NCBI GenBank assembly: GCA_046756405.1
Contig: JBHHWH010000063.1
Span: forward strand, 1-15,151
Direction: 5' to 3'
DNA: 15,151 nucleotides
Source of the DNA: JBHHWH01 sp046756405
GTDB taxonomy: Bacteria > Actinomycetota > Acidimicrobiia > Spongiisociales > ZC4RG35
Shown: positions 4,748 through 13,370 of the stretch, piece by piece
How positions within the stretch are numbered: the first letter of the stretch is position 1
Layout of the letters: each line of letters starts with the position of its first letter
Notes under the pieces: generated by a model
The model's input: only the letters and a program-made list of their open reading frames with translations
Databases searched by the model: none
What the model was told of the DNA's origin: nothing
Made by a program: the position numbers and the translations under genes

Positions 4748-6616
4748 ATGCTCCGGGTCATCGGCGTAGACGTGGGCGGAACCTTCACCGATGTGGTGGT
4801 CTTCGATGGAGAGACAGTCGCCAGCCGGAAGGTGCCCACCACCACCGACCAGTCCGAAGGCGTGGCGGCGGCGGTCGGCGGCAACTCCGAGGATCTGTTT
4901 CTCCACGGCACCACCGCGGCTACCAACACCCTTCTCCAAGAACAGGGGGCCCGGGTGGGGTTGGTCACCGACCAGGGCTTCGAGGACCTGATCGAGATCG
5001 CCCGTCAGGACCGCCCCTCGCTCTACGACTCCAGCACCGACCGGCCCCGGCCGTTGGTGGACCGGGAGCTGAGGGTCGGGTTTACCGGCGACGCTGAAGC
5101 AGCGGCGGCAGCCCTGGCCGAAGCCGACGTGGTGGTGGTGGGTCTGATCGAGTCCTACCTGGACCCCTTTCGGGAGCAGGTTCTCGCCGCCGACCTGCGG
5201 CGAGAATTGGGTGTGGAGGTGTTGGAGTCGGCGGTGGTCTCCCCGGAGTTCCGTGAGTATGAGCGGATCGCTACCACTGTCCTCTCCGCCTACCTGACTC
5301 CTTCCGTCGCCCGGTATTTATCCGCCCTGGACGCCCGTCTGCCCATGGAGCGGCGGCTGGTGATGACCTCCTCGGGCGGACTGGTGCCCTTCTCCGGAGC
5401 CTCCAAGGTCGCTGGGAGGTTGGTCCTCTCCGGCCCTGCGGGAGGAGCGGTGGCCGCTGGCGCCCTCGGCGAGCACCACGGCTACGACAGTGTCATCTCC
5501 TTCGACATGGGTGGTACTTCTACCGATGTCTGCCGTATCACCGGCGGTGCGCTGGCGGTGGGTTCGGGTCACGAAGTGGCGGGACGGGTCAACCGGGTCC
5601 CGGCGGTTCCGATCAGGACGATCGGCGCCGGTGGGGGGAGTATCGCCTGGCTGGATCCGGGGGGAGCCCTCCGGGTCGGTCCCCAGTCGGCGGGAGCCGA
5701 CCCCGGTCCAGCCTGTTACGGCCGAGGCGGTAGGCAGCCCACGGTCACCGACGCCCACCTGGTAGCAGGCAACCTTCCCCAAGATTTGGCCTTGGGGGGG
5801 ACCGTGACCCTTGAGCCTCAGGCGGCCGAGGCAGTGATAGGGGGTCTGGCACAAGCGGCAGGGTTGTCATTGGTTGACTCCGCCGACGGGGTTCTGGAGG
5901 TGGTGGACTCCAACATGGAGCATGCGCTCCGCTCGGTTTCAGTGGAGGAGGGAGCCGACCCTCGGGAGTCGGTGCTGGTGGCCTTCGGAGGAGCAGGTGG
6001 CCTCCACGCCAGCCGCCTGGCAAGGCGGCTGGGCATTACGAAGGTGTTGATCCCACCTCTGTCAGGGGTGTTCTCAGCGCTGGGCCTGTTGTTGGCCTCC
6101 CCCCGGGCAGACACCGCCCGGACGGTGATGATGGAAGAGGACGACTCTCGCCTCGAGGCGGCGATCGCGGAGCTGAGCATCGACGCCGGCCGCCGGTTTC
6201 GGGACCTCTACGGAAGCGAAGCCGAGACGGTCACAGCCGCCGCCGACGTTCGCTACCGGGGTCAGTCCCACGAGCTTGAGGTGACCACAGAGCCGGTGTG
6301 GCGGATCGTGCGGGAACGGTTCGAATCCCTTCATTATCAACGTTTTGGCTTCGTCCGGCCCGGCGAGCCCATCGAAGTGGTCAACCTGCGGGCCACCGCC
6401 GAAGGGTCGGCACCGATGACCTGGGCCGACCTCCCCCGCCTGCAGCCAAAAGGGGAGCCGTCGCGTGTGGCCCGGGTATGGCGCCGGGAGAGCCTGCCCC
6501 CCGGTTTCACTCTCACCGGTCCGGCCCTGGTGGTGGAGACCAACTCGGCGGTGCTGATAGGTGGCGGGGAGAAGCTGACGGTTCTGGACGACGGAACCCT
6601 GGAGATGACCCTGTGA
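4748..6616 (+). CDS. hyuA: Hydantoinase/oxoprolinase subunit A (ATP-binding)
   Basis: 622 aa, near the usual length for HyuA (about 640-700). It shows the actin-like ATPase signatures of the family: GVDVGGTFTD at residues 6-15 (phosphate loop 1), SFDMGGTSTD at about 251-260 (phosphate loop 2), and the family block IGAGGGSIAWLDPGGALRVG from 292, followed by GADPGPACYGRGG and TVTDAHLVAGNL. Family members hydrolyse ATP to open cyclic amides (5-oxoprolinase, N-methylhydantoinase) or to activate ketones for carboxylation (acetone and acetophenone carboxylases). Which one applies cannot be read here. The ATG at 4748 is preferred over an in-frame GTG at 4706, because the protein should start just before GVDVGGT and GAGG lies 8 bases upstream. 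It is the first gene of an apparent six-gene operon; its stop overlaps the hyuB start. Confidence 0.95.
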   Translation: MLRVIGVDVGGTFTDVVVFDGETVASRKVPTTTDQSEGVAAAVGGNSEDLFLHGTTAATNTLLQEQGARVGLVTDQGFEDLIEIARQDRPSLYDSSTDRPRPLVDRELRVGFTGDAEAAAAALAEADVVVVGLIESYLDPFREQVLAADLRRELGVEVLESAVVSPEFREYERIATTVLSAYLTPSVARYLSALDARLPMERRLVMTSSGGLVPFSGASKVAGRLVLSGPAGGAVAAGALGEHHGYDSVISFDMGGTSTDVCRITGGALAVGSGHEVAGRVNRVPAVPIRTIGAGGGSIAWLDPGGALRVGPQSAGADPGPACYGRGGRQPTVTDAHLVAGNLPQDLALGGTVTLEPQAAEAVIGGLAQAAGLSLVDSADGVLEVVDSNMEHALRSVSVEEGADPRESVLVAFGGAGGLHASRLARRLGITKVLIPPLSGVFSALGLLLASPRADTARTVMMEEDDSRLEAAIAELSIDAGRRFRDLYGSEAETVTAAADVRYRGQSHELEVTTEPVWRIVRERFESLHYQRFGFVRPGEPIEVVNLRATAEGSAPMTWADLPRLQPKGEPSRVARVWRRESLPPGFTLTGPALVVETNSAVLIGGGEKLTVLDDGTLEMTL

Positions 6617-8148
6617 TCGACCCCATCACCCTTGAAGTAGCGAGGCACCGATTCGCGGCCATCGCCGACGAGATGGGGGTGGTGCTTCGCCGCACCTCCC
6701 TGTCGCCGAACATCAAGGAGCGGGCGGACTGTTCGGCGGCGGTGTTCACCGCGGGCGGTGAGATGCTGGCCCAGGCGGAGCACATCCCCGTCCATCTGGG
6801 TTCCATGCCGGCATCGGTGGCCGCCTGCCTTGCCCGCTTCGATCCGGAGCCGGGAGTGCAGTACGCGGTTAACGACCCGTTCCATGGTGGAACTCACCTC
6901 AACGATCTGACCATCGTCGCTCCGGTGTTCGTCGGAGGTGAGCACATCGGCTGGGTGGGCAACCGGGCCCACCACGCCGATGTGGGTGGCGAAGCCCCCG
7001 GTTCGATGCCGGCTCACGCCACGACCGTCGACCAGGAGGGCTATCGGGTACCTCCCACCGTGGCGGTGAGGAACGACGGTTGGCTCCCGGAGTTCGTCCA
7101 GCCCTTCGTCGCTGCCTCCCGCACTCCCTGGGAGCGTCGCGGCGACCTGGATGCCCAGATGGGGGCCAACGCGGTGGCGGTGCGCCGGCTCACCGAGCTG
7201 GTGGAGAAGGAAGGCCTGGCCGCCTACCGGGCGGTGAGTCGGGCCTTGCTCGACTACGGGGAGCGGAGGATGGTGGCCGCTCTCGAGGCCCTCCCCGACG
7301 GTGACTACTCCTTCACCGACTACATGGAACACGGCGAGGAGGACATCGCCATCCGGGTCCGGGTGCGGGTGGAAGGCGGCACCCTCAGCGCGGATTTCGC
7401 CGGCACCGACCCCCAGGTGGAGGCCAACTTCAACGCCGTGGAGGCGGTGACCCGATCCTGTCTCTACTACGCGGTGCGGGTGGCCACCGATCCCACTATC
7501 CCCGCCAACGGCGGCTGCTACCGGCCCCTCTCCTTCCATGCCCCCAAGGGAACGGTGGTGAACCCTCGACCACCGGCGGCGGTAGCAGCGGGGAACGTGG
7601 AGACCAGTCAACGGATCGCCGACGTCCTGCTCGGGGCTCTGGCCCAGGCAGCGCCCGAAGTGGTGCCCGCCGCTTCTCAGGGGACGATGAACAACGTTCT
7701 GGTGGGAAACGACGACTTCGCCTACTACGAGACCCTGGCGGGCGGTCAGGGTGCCCGCCCCTACCGGGACGGCCAGTCGGGCATCCACACCGGGATGACC
7801 AACACCAAGAATACCCCCATCGAGGCCCTCCACACCCACTACCCGTTCCGCATCATCGCCTACACCCTGCGACGCGGCTCCGGCGGACAGGGCCGGTTCC
7901 GCGGAGGAGACGGAATCCGCCGGGAGATGGTCTTCGAAGTCCCAGCCATCCTTTCTCTGATGGGAGAGAGGCGCCGTCATCGTTCCTGGGGTCTGGCCGG
8001 CGGGGAGCCGGGCGCGGCAGGAGAAGACTGGCTGATACGCGCCAACGGAGACAGGCAGCGTCTTCCCGGAAAGGTGACCGTCGAAGTGGAACCTGGCGAC
8101 CGTCTGGTGGTGCTCACCCCCGGAGGGGGTGGCTGGGGCAAGCCGTGA
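6613..8148 (+). CDS. hyuB: Hydantoinase/oxoprolinase subunit B
   Basis: 511 aa, normal for HyuB. It starts MIDPITLEVARHRF, typical of the family, and carries NDPFHGGTHLNDL (residues 87-99), NRAHHADVGGEAPGSMP (117-133), a NVETSQRI block, GGQGARP, the TNTKNTPIEALHTHYPFR stretch and the closing GSGGQGRFRGGDGIRRE and GERRR motifs. The His and Asp residues of H-x-N-D and H-H-x-D-V-G-G are conserved in the family and probably bind metal. It forms a complex with HyuA. The start is the GTG at 6613, which overlaps the hyuA TGA in GTGA, with GGAG at 6601-6604 upstream; this implies translational coupling. A long open frame on the opposite strand (about 6337-8175) is a composition shadow. Confidence 0.95.
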   Translation: MIDPITLEVARHRFAAIADEMGVVLRRTSLSPNIKERADCSAAVFTAGGEMLAQAEHIPVHLGSMPASVAACLARFDPEPGVQYAVNDPFHGGTHLNDLTIVAPVFVGGEHIGWVGNRAHHADVGGEAPGSMPAHATTVDQEGYRVPPTVAVRNDGWLPEFVQPFVAASRTPWERRGDLDAQMGANAVAVRRLTELVEKEGLAAYRAVSRALLDYGERRMVAALEALPDGDYSFTDYMEHGEEDIAIRVRVRVEGGTLSADFAGTDPQVEANFNAVEAVTRSCLYYAVRVATDPTIPANGGCYRPLSFHAPKGTVVNPRPPAAVAAGNVETSQRIADVLLGALAQAAPEVVPAASQGTMNNVLVGNDDFAYYETLAGGQGARPYRDGQSGIHTGMTNTKNTPIEALHTHYPFRIIAYTLRRGSGGQGRFRGGDGIRREMVFEVPAILSLMGERRRHRSWGLAGGEPGAAGEDWLIRANGDRQRLPGKVTVEVEPGDRLVVLTPGGGGWGKP

Positions 8149-8173
8149 AGGTAAAGCGGTACCCTCCCGTTCC

Positions 8174-9598
8174 ATGGAGCTGGTCGCCGCGCTGAGGGCG
8201 GTACTCGGAGAAGAAAACGTCTTAGACGAACCCCTCGAGCTTCACCTCTACGGCAAAGACGCCTCCCTGATGCGGGGCCAGCCTCACTGCGTGGTCTTCC
8301 CCCAGGACACGGCCCAGACCGCTGAGGTGGTCAAGCTCGCTGAACGTCACGAGGTGCCAATCGTCGCCCGAGGAGCCGGAACCGGACTAGCGGCCGGAGC
8401 CAGCCCCACCCAGGGCGGGATAGTGGTCTCCTCTACTGCTATGACGGATATCGACATCGACCCCCAAAACCGCACCGCCTGGGTCGGCGCCGGGGTGATC
8501 AACCTGGACCTGTCCAAGGCGGCCGCTCCCTACGGTCTGCACTTCGCCCCCGACCCCTCCTCCCAGTCGGCCTGCACCATCGGCGGCAACGTCGCCAACA
8601 ACTCTGGAGGCCCCCACTGTCTCGCCGAAGGATCCACCACCAGCCACATCCTCGGCATGGAGGTGGTGCTCGCCGGCGGAGAGGTGGCGATCCTCGGAGG
8701 CGAAGCCCCCGACCCGCCCGGGCTGGACTTGAAGGGGATCATCGTCGGCTCCGAGGGCACGCTGGGCATCGTCACCCGTGCCCTGGTCCGCCTCCTTCCC
8801 ATGGACCCCGACGTCCGCACCTTGCTCATGGAATTTTCCACGGTGGAAGGGGCCACCGCCACCGTCTCCCAGATCATCGCTGCCGGCATGGTCCCAGCTG
8901 CCCTGGAACTGATGGACCAGCGGATGACCGAAGCCGTGGAGAACTGGATCCACGCCGGGCTTCCCACCGACGCCGCCGCGGTGCTGTTGGCCGAAGTGGT
9001 AGGGGAGACCGAAGGAGTTGAAGCCGAAGCGGAGATCATCGCTCGTATTGCCCGGGACAACGGCGCCACCGGCATCGAGGTGGCTCAGGACGAAGCGGAG
9101 CGCGCCCTCCTGTGGAAGGCCCGCAAGTCGGCTTTCGGGGCCATCGCCCAACTGGCCCCCGACTACTACCTCCACGACGCGGTGGTCCCCCGCACCCGAC
9201 TGGTGGAGACGATGAAGGCTGTCTACGAGATCGCCGACCGCTACGACCTGATCCTGGTCAATGTCTTTCACGCCGGGGACGGCAACCTGCATCCCCTGAT
9301 CGCCTTCGACGCCTCCGATCCCGGCGCCAACGAACGGGTCCACAAGGCAGGCGAGGAGATCGTCGCCGTCTGCCTGGCCAACGGCGGAGCCCTCAGTGGT
9401 GAGCACGGCGTCGGCCTGGAAAAGCGCGACCTGATGACCCTGGCCTTCACCGAAGTCGACCTCGCCGCCCAGGACAACCTCAAGGCGGCCTTCGACCCGA
9501 GCTGCGTCTTCAACCCGGGCAAGATCCTCCCCCAGGGCTCCCGCTGCTTCGACTTCGGCCAGGTAGGCCGCCCGGTTCCGGAGGGCACCTGGATTTGA
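8174..9598 (+). CDS. glcD: Glycolate oxidase subunit GlcD (FAD-binding)
   Basis: 474 aa. An FAD-binding PCMH-type domain comes first: RGAGTGLAAGA from Arg66, IGGNVANNSGG in the middle, GSEGTLGIVT at 192-201. The C-terminal FAD-linked oxidase domain follows, with HAGDGNLHP at 366-374, SGEHGVG at 408-414 and an ending FNPGKILP motif. The length and motif set fit GlcD of glycolate dehydrogenase; D-lactate dehydrogenases share the fold. With GlcE and GlcF it should oxidise glycolate or another 2-hydroxy acid to the 2-oxo acid, passing electrons to the membrane quinone pool rather than to oxygen. The ATG at 8174 comes 25 bases after hyuB, with no clear Shine-Dalgarno sequence; no alternative start upstream is convincing. 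Confidence 0.93.
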   Translation: MELVAALRAVLGEENVLDEPLELHLYGKDASLMRGQPHCVVFPQDTAQTAEVVKLAERHEVPIVARGAGTGLAAGASPTQGGIVVSSTAMTDIDIDPQNRTAWVGAGVINLDLSKAAAPYGLHFAPDPSSQSACTIGGNVANNSGGPHCLAEGSTTSHILGMEVVLAGGEVAILGGEAPDPPGLDLKGIIVGSEGTLGIVTRALVRLLPMDPDVRTLLMEFSTVEGATATVSQIIAAGMVPAALELMDQRMTEAVENWIHAGLPTDAAAVLLAEVVGETEGVEAEAEIIARIARDNGATGIEVAQDEAERALLWKARKSAFGAIAQLAPDYYLHDAVVPRTRLVETMKAVYEIADRYDLILVNVFHAGDGNLHPLIAFDASDPGANERVHKAGEEIVAVCLANGGALSGEHGVGLEKRDLMTLAFTEVDLAAQDNLKAAFDPSCVFNPGKILPQGSRCFDFGQVGRPVPEGTWI

Positions 9599-10695
9599 GG
9601 TACCACCCGCCGCACCTCATGCGGCTCCAGACCACCATCGGCGGAGCCCCTGAGGCGGAGCTGACCCTGGCCCCTAAGACGGCCAACGACGTCGCTGACA
9701 TCCTCCGCTACGCCACCGAAAAGGAGATGAAGGTCCAGGTCTGGGGTGGGGGCACCCGCCAGGGTTACGGCTTGCCGCCACCCCCCGACATAGTTCTCTC
9801 CACGGAGAAGCTAAAGGAGGTGGAGGCGTGGGAGCCCGACGACTTAACCCTGGTCGTGGGAGCGGGGGCGAAGGTGGCCGGGCTGGAAGCGGTGCTGGCC
9901 GAACGCAACCAGACGGCGGCCCTGCCCGAAGTCCCAGGTGACTCCACCATCGGCGGGGTGATCGCCACCGGCACCTCCTCACTACGGCGGGGTCGTCTGT
10001 ACCCGATCCGGGATCGGGTCCTGGAGGCGACGGCGGTGACCGCCGACGGGCATGTCGTCCGCTCCGGAGGGAGGGTGGTGAAAAACGTCACCGGCTACGA
10101 CCTCCACCGCCTCCATGTCGGCGCCTTCGGCTCTCTGGGCGTCGTGGTCTCGGTCTGCCTCAAGCTGTGGCCGGTCCCCCCGGCCGCGGCCACGGTCACC
10201 GTCGCCGACCCAGCCCAGGCGTCAGTCCTCACCAGACCCCTGGCGGTGCTGGAGGAGAACAACAGAACCCGGGTCTTCGTTTGGGGAAGGCCCGAAGAGG
10301 TGGAGGCCAAGGTGCGCCGGCTGGGCGGGGAGGCCAGCGAAGGCCACGACTGGCCCGCCGACCCGGCCGGTGACTTCCGCTGGTCACTCCGGGTTCCCCC
10401 TGCCCTCACCTCCGAAGCCGTCGCCCGACTGCCACGGGGGTGGCGGTATCTGGCTGTCCACGGCGTCGGTGACATCCGTACTGCCTCGGATGACGCAGAG
10501 GGGGCGGCCGAGCTGCGGAGCTGGGCCGAGTCTCACAGAGGTCATCTGGTGGTGGTGGACTCCCCGCCGGGTGCTCTCGGTGGTTTCGACCCCTGGGGCC
10601 GTCCTCCACCCGCCGTCGAGCTGCAACGCCGTCTCATCGCCCAGTTCGACCCCGCTCGGGTGATCAACCCGGGCCGTCTCGCCGGAGGGCTGTGA
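9595..10695 (+). CDS. glcE: Glycolate oxidase subunit GlcE (FAD-binding)
   Basis: 366 aa, near the usual GlcE length (about 350). It has a PCMH-type FAD domain: WGGGTRQGYG near residue 50, PGDSTIGGVIATG near 119-131, the GlcE-typical RVVKNVTGYDLHRL near 160-173 and GAFGSLGVV after it. The C-terminus ends FDPARVINPGRLAGGL. It pairs with GlcD as the second flavin subunit. I take the TTG at 9595 as the start: it overlaps the glcD stop in TTGA and has GGAGGG at 9580-9585, nine bases upstream. The ATG at 9619 would work for the fold but lacks a ribosome binding site. The stop overlaps the glcF start region. Confidence 0.92.
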   Translation: MRYHPPHLMRLQTTIGGAPEAELTLAPKTANDVADILRYATEKEMKVQVWGGGTRQGYGLPPPPDIVLSTEKLKEVEAWEPDDLTLVVGAGAKVAGLEAVLAERNQTAALPEVPGDSTIGGVIATGTSSLRRGRLYPIRDRVLEATAVTADGHVVRSGGRVVKNVTGYDLHRLHVGAFGSLGVVVSVCLKLWPVPPAAATVTVADPAQASVLTRPLAVLEENNRTRVFVWGRPEEVEAKVRRLGGEASEGHDWPADPAGDFRWSLRVPPALTSEAVARLPRGWRYLAVHGVGDIRTASDDAEGAAELRSWAESHRGHLVVVDSPPGALGGFDPWGRPPPAVELQRRLIAQFDPARVINPGRLAGGL

Positions 10696-11939
10696 TGGGC
10701 TGGGTCACCGACCTCCACCCCACGAAGGCCGAACTGGACTCCTGCGTCCAGTGCGGACTCTGCCTTCCGGTCTGTCCCACCTTCCGTCTGACAGGACGGG
10801 AGACAGCCTCACCGCGGGGAAGGCTGCACGCCATGGCGGCGGTGGCAGAAGGGATCGCTGCGGTGGACGAAACCTTCGCCGGAATCATCGACTTCTGTTT
10901 GGGATGCCGGGCCTGTGAGCCGGTGTGTCCCGGGCTGGTGCCCTACGGGAGGGCCCTGGAGGGGGCCAGGGCAGAGATCGAAGCCCAGGTTCCTGGTCGG
11001 GGCAAGAGGAAGTGGCTGCTGGGGAGGGGTATCGGCTCCCGGCCTCTTCTCCGCACCGGCACCGTCCTGCTGGCCGCTGCCCAAGCGCTTGGTCTGCCCA
11101 GGCTGGCTCCGCGCCGCTACAAGCGTCTCGCCTCCGGGCTGCGGCCCCTCAGGGGACGGCCCCGTCCGGCAGTGGGACATGGGGGCGGGAGCGGCGAGGC
11201 CGGGACTGTGGGCCTCCTCGCCGGATGTATCCAGGACCATTGGTTCCGGCCCGTCAATCAGGCGGCCATCGCCCTCCTGGAGCTGGCCGGACACCGGGTG
11301 GAGGTTCCTGCCGGCCAGACCTGTTGTGGTGCCCTCGCCGCCCACGATGGGAAGGCCGCGGGAGCCCGCCGCTTCTCCGAACGCAACAGGGCCACTTTCG
11401 AAGGGTACGACCTGGTGGTCGCCACCGCCGCCGGCTGTTCGGCTCACCTGGCCGGGTACGAACACTGGGTCGAAGACGGGCAGGGCTTCACCTCCCGGGT
11501 GGCGGACATCACCCAGGTGGTGGCCAAGGCCATTGATGAAGGAAGGCTTCCTCGCCTGGGATCGGGCCGGGGTCAGATCGCTGTCCAGGATCCCTGCCAC
11601 CTCCGTCACGCCCAACGGGAGAGCCAAGCCCCCCGGGCGATCCTCGAAGCCGGTGGGTATGAGATCGTGGAGATCGACGAGGCAGGCATGTGTTGCGGCG
11701 CTGCAGGCCTGTATTCGGTGCTCCAGCCGGAGGCAGCGGAGAAGCTGGGAAACCAGAAGGCGGACCAGGTGCGTTCTACCGGCGTGATGAGAGTCGCCTC
11801 CGCCAACCCGGGATGCGAGATGCAACTTCGCGGCCATCTGGGAGATCGCTACGAGATAGCCCACCCTGTCGAGTGGTATTGGAACGCCCTGACGGCAGAG
11901 GGGTTGGCTAGCCTCGAAGCAGGGAGGACTGCGGGATGA
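10695..11939 (+). CDS. glcF: Glycolate oxidase iron-sulfur subunit GlcF
   Basis: 414 aa. Two 4Fe-4S ferredoxin motifs stand at the start: C17-x2-C20-x2-C23-x3-C27-P and C68-x2-C71-x2-C74-x3-C78-P. Two CCG domains follow, with TCCG at 209-212 plus GCSAHL, and DPCHLRH plus MCCG at 332-335, as in GlcF and heterodisulfide reductase D-like proteins. It carries electrons from the GlcD/GlcE flavins toward quinone. The ATG at 10695 is chosen over the GTG three bases before it, because GGAGGG (10684-10689) is then five bases away; it overlaps the glcE TGA by one base. Its stop overlaps the ATG of the next gene, so the whole glcDEF set is translationally coupled to a membrane protein. Confidence 0.95.
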   Translation: MGWVTDLHPTKAELDSCVQCGLCLPVCPTFRLTGRETASPRGRLHAMAAVAEGIAAVDETFAGIIDFCLGCRACEPVCPGLVPYGRALEGARAEIEAQVPGRGKRKWLLGRGIGSRPLLRTGTVLLAAAQALGLPRLAPRRYKRLASGLRPLRGRPRPAVGHGGGSGEAGTVGLLAGCIQDHWFRPVNQAAIALLELAGHRVEVPAGQTCCGALAAHDGKAAGARRFSERNRATFEGYDLVVATAAGCSAHLAGYEHWVEDGQGFTSRVADITQVVAKAIDEGRLPRLGSGRGQIAVQDPCHLRHAQRESQAPRAILEAGGYEIVEIDEAGMCCGAAGLYSVLQPEAAEKLGNQKADQVRSTGVMRVASANPGCEMQLRGHLGDRYEIAHPVEWYWNALTAEGLASLEAGRTAG

Positions 11940-12526
11940 CGGACAGGGCAATCAAGACTTCGCCTCTGGGTGTAGTCAAGCGTTACGCCATTCTCGCCTA
12001 CGGGGCGGTGGGGACCATGCTCGACGTGGGATTGATGGTGTTGGGGACCCTGCTGATCGGGCTGGCGGCCTCCGTCCTCCTGGTGGGACTGGAGATCATC
12101 GACGCCGCGCAGGAACTTTCCACCGCGGCCATGCTCGTCTCAACGCTGGTGCTAGCGGTCACCGGAATGTTCTGTCTGGGCCTCGCCTCCGAGGGGCCGC
12201 TAGGTCGGGGATACCGGCTGGTGGGTTACAAGGAGTGGGAGATCGCCATCGCCAGGGGTCTGGCGGTGCTCGGTGTGGGCTTCGGTGCGCTGGCCCTCTA
12301 CGGAGCCCTTTTGGGTTTCCTTGCTGATCTACCCGAGCCCATCCAACGCGGTGCCGACGGGATCCAGGCGGTGGGGTTGGGCGGGCTTACCGCCATGCCC
12401 GTGCTCGGAGTCCCCCTCGCGTTCGCCGCTCGTTTAGCCAAGGGACGATTCCAGTGGGTACGGCGGGCCGACATCCCGGTGATGTTCGTGGTGTGGGCTG
12501 TGGCGGCGATGGTCTTCTTGGGTTAG
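11936..12526 (+). CDS. Five-helix membrane protein at the end of the hyu-glc operon
   Basis: 196 aa, with about five membrane helices at residues 23-52, 61-85, 105-130, 143-167 and 180-196, and a basic cytoplasmic-looking start. No haem-binding His pairs or transporter motifs stand out and I do not recognise the family. The ATG overlaps the glcF stop in ATGA, and AGGGAGG lies at 11921-11927, eight bases upstream, so it is firmly coupled to glcF. By position it might anchor the GlcDEF complex or move its substrate; this is inference only. It converges with the GNAT gene, and the two stop codons share bases 12524-12525 in TTAG. Confidence 0.85.
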   Translation: MTDRAIKTSPLGVVKRYAILAYGAVGTMLDVGLMVLGTLLIGLAASVLLVGLEIIDAAQELSTAAMLVSTLVLAVTGMFCLGLASEGPLGRGYRLVGYKEWEIAIARGLAVLGVGFGALALYGALLGFLADLPEPIQRGADGIQAVGLGGLTAMPVLGVPLAFAARLAKGRFQWVRRADIPVMFVVWAVAAMVFLG

Positions 12527-13368
12527 ACCGCCTTCCAGTAGACGATCACTTCTCCAGGTTCGGCTCCGGCACGGATCAGGGTCTCCGCCAGCCAGGGAAG
12601 GGAGGGGACTTTCAATGACACCGTTTCGACTTCCCTGGACCGGGCCAGGTCGAGGAGGGCTTCAAGGAGGCGAGGAGCGTCAGGACGGCTGGTGGCCAAC
12701 CACAGCAGGCGCAGCCGGGTCTCGTCGGGTTGGTCGACGATGGCCCAACCGGTAGGAGCCTGGAAGAAGTCACCCCGCCGTACCGCCGCCAGCAGATCTT
12801 CGGGCTTCGCCTTACGCCAGCGCCACCCCTCGGCCAGCATCCCCCGGCCTTCATGAGCCAGATCTGAGGTGGACCAGAACATCCAGGCAGGGTCAACGTC
12901 CGCGGAAACGGCGCGCCTCAAGTGGAGTCCTGGCGGGCAGACGTCGTCCCCGGGAACTTCAAGCTGGGCATGGAGCCAGCGGGAGATGGGCAGGTAGCCG
13001 AGGAGTTTCATCTGGTTGGAGACGGCTTCGTTGTCAGCCTCCGCCGCTAAGCCCACCACCGTGGCCTCCCGCTCCTTCAGCCAGGCCACCCCGGCCTCGT
13101 TGAGGGCCTTTCCCAGGCCCCTGCGCTGACGGTCGGGATGGACCCGAGCCCCTTCCAACCACCCCTCGGAGGCAGAGAGCATCAGGGCGTGGGTGATAGC
13201 CCAGGGCCGGTCATGGTCGTCGACGGCCACCAACAGCACCGAGTCTGGGTCGGCTACCCAGACCGGCAGGACGTCCGGTACATAGTCTCCCCAGTCGAAG
13301 GTGTCCTGGACCCAGGGGAGGATGAGGGGGATGTCCTCCTCTCGCGCCCGGCGCACTCGGAAGCCCAT
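12523..13368 (-). CDS. GNAT-family N-acetyltransferase
   Basis: 281 aa. The N-terminal half is a GNAT domain starting FRVRRAREEDIPLIL, with the acetyl-CoA loop ARVHPDRQRRGLGKAL at residues 74-89 (R/Q-x-x-G-x-G/A) and the later N-x-x-A-x-x-x-x-x-LGY element around 113-125. The segment YVPDVLPVWVADPDSVLLVA resembles the NAT16-like (histidine acetyltransferase-related) branch, as far as I recall it. The second half (about 140-281) is less clear and may be a degenerate second GNAT fold. The acceptor is unknown; amino acids, small amines or protein N-termini are possible. I chose the ATG at 13366-13368, two bases after the argS stop, rather than a start 69 bases upstream inside argS. It is probably co-transcribed with argS. 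Confidence 0.85.
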   Translation of the reverse strand: MGFRVRRAREEDIPLILPWVQDTFDWGDYVPDVLPVWVADPDSVLLVAVDDHDRPWAITHALMLSASEGWLEGARVHPDRQRRGLGKALNEAGVAWLKEREATVVGLAAEADNEAVSNQMKLLGYLPISRWLHAQLEVPGDDVCPPGLHLRRAVSADVDPAWMFWSTSDLAHEGRGMLAEGWRWRKAKPEDLLAAVRRGDFFQAPTGWAIVDQPDETRLRLLWLATSRPDAPRLLEALLDLARSREVETVSLKVPSLPWLAETLIRAGAEPGEVIVYWKAV

Positions 13369-13370
13369 GG

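Noticed and set aside
6337..8175. Long open frame on the minus strand opposite hyuB
   Set aside because: It is antisense to a gene with clear family motifs, has low-complexity Gly/His/Arg-rich translation and no recognisable domain. It is a typical shadow in GC-rich DNA.
8387..9406. Minus-strand open frame opposite glcD
   Set aside because: It has no ribosome binding site or domain, the translation is Gly/Asp/Val-biased, and glcD on the plus strand is certain.
10809..11951. Minus-strand open frame opposite glcF
   Set aside because: It is antisense to glcF, whose cysteine motifs are unambiguous; the translation shows no family features.
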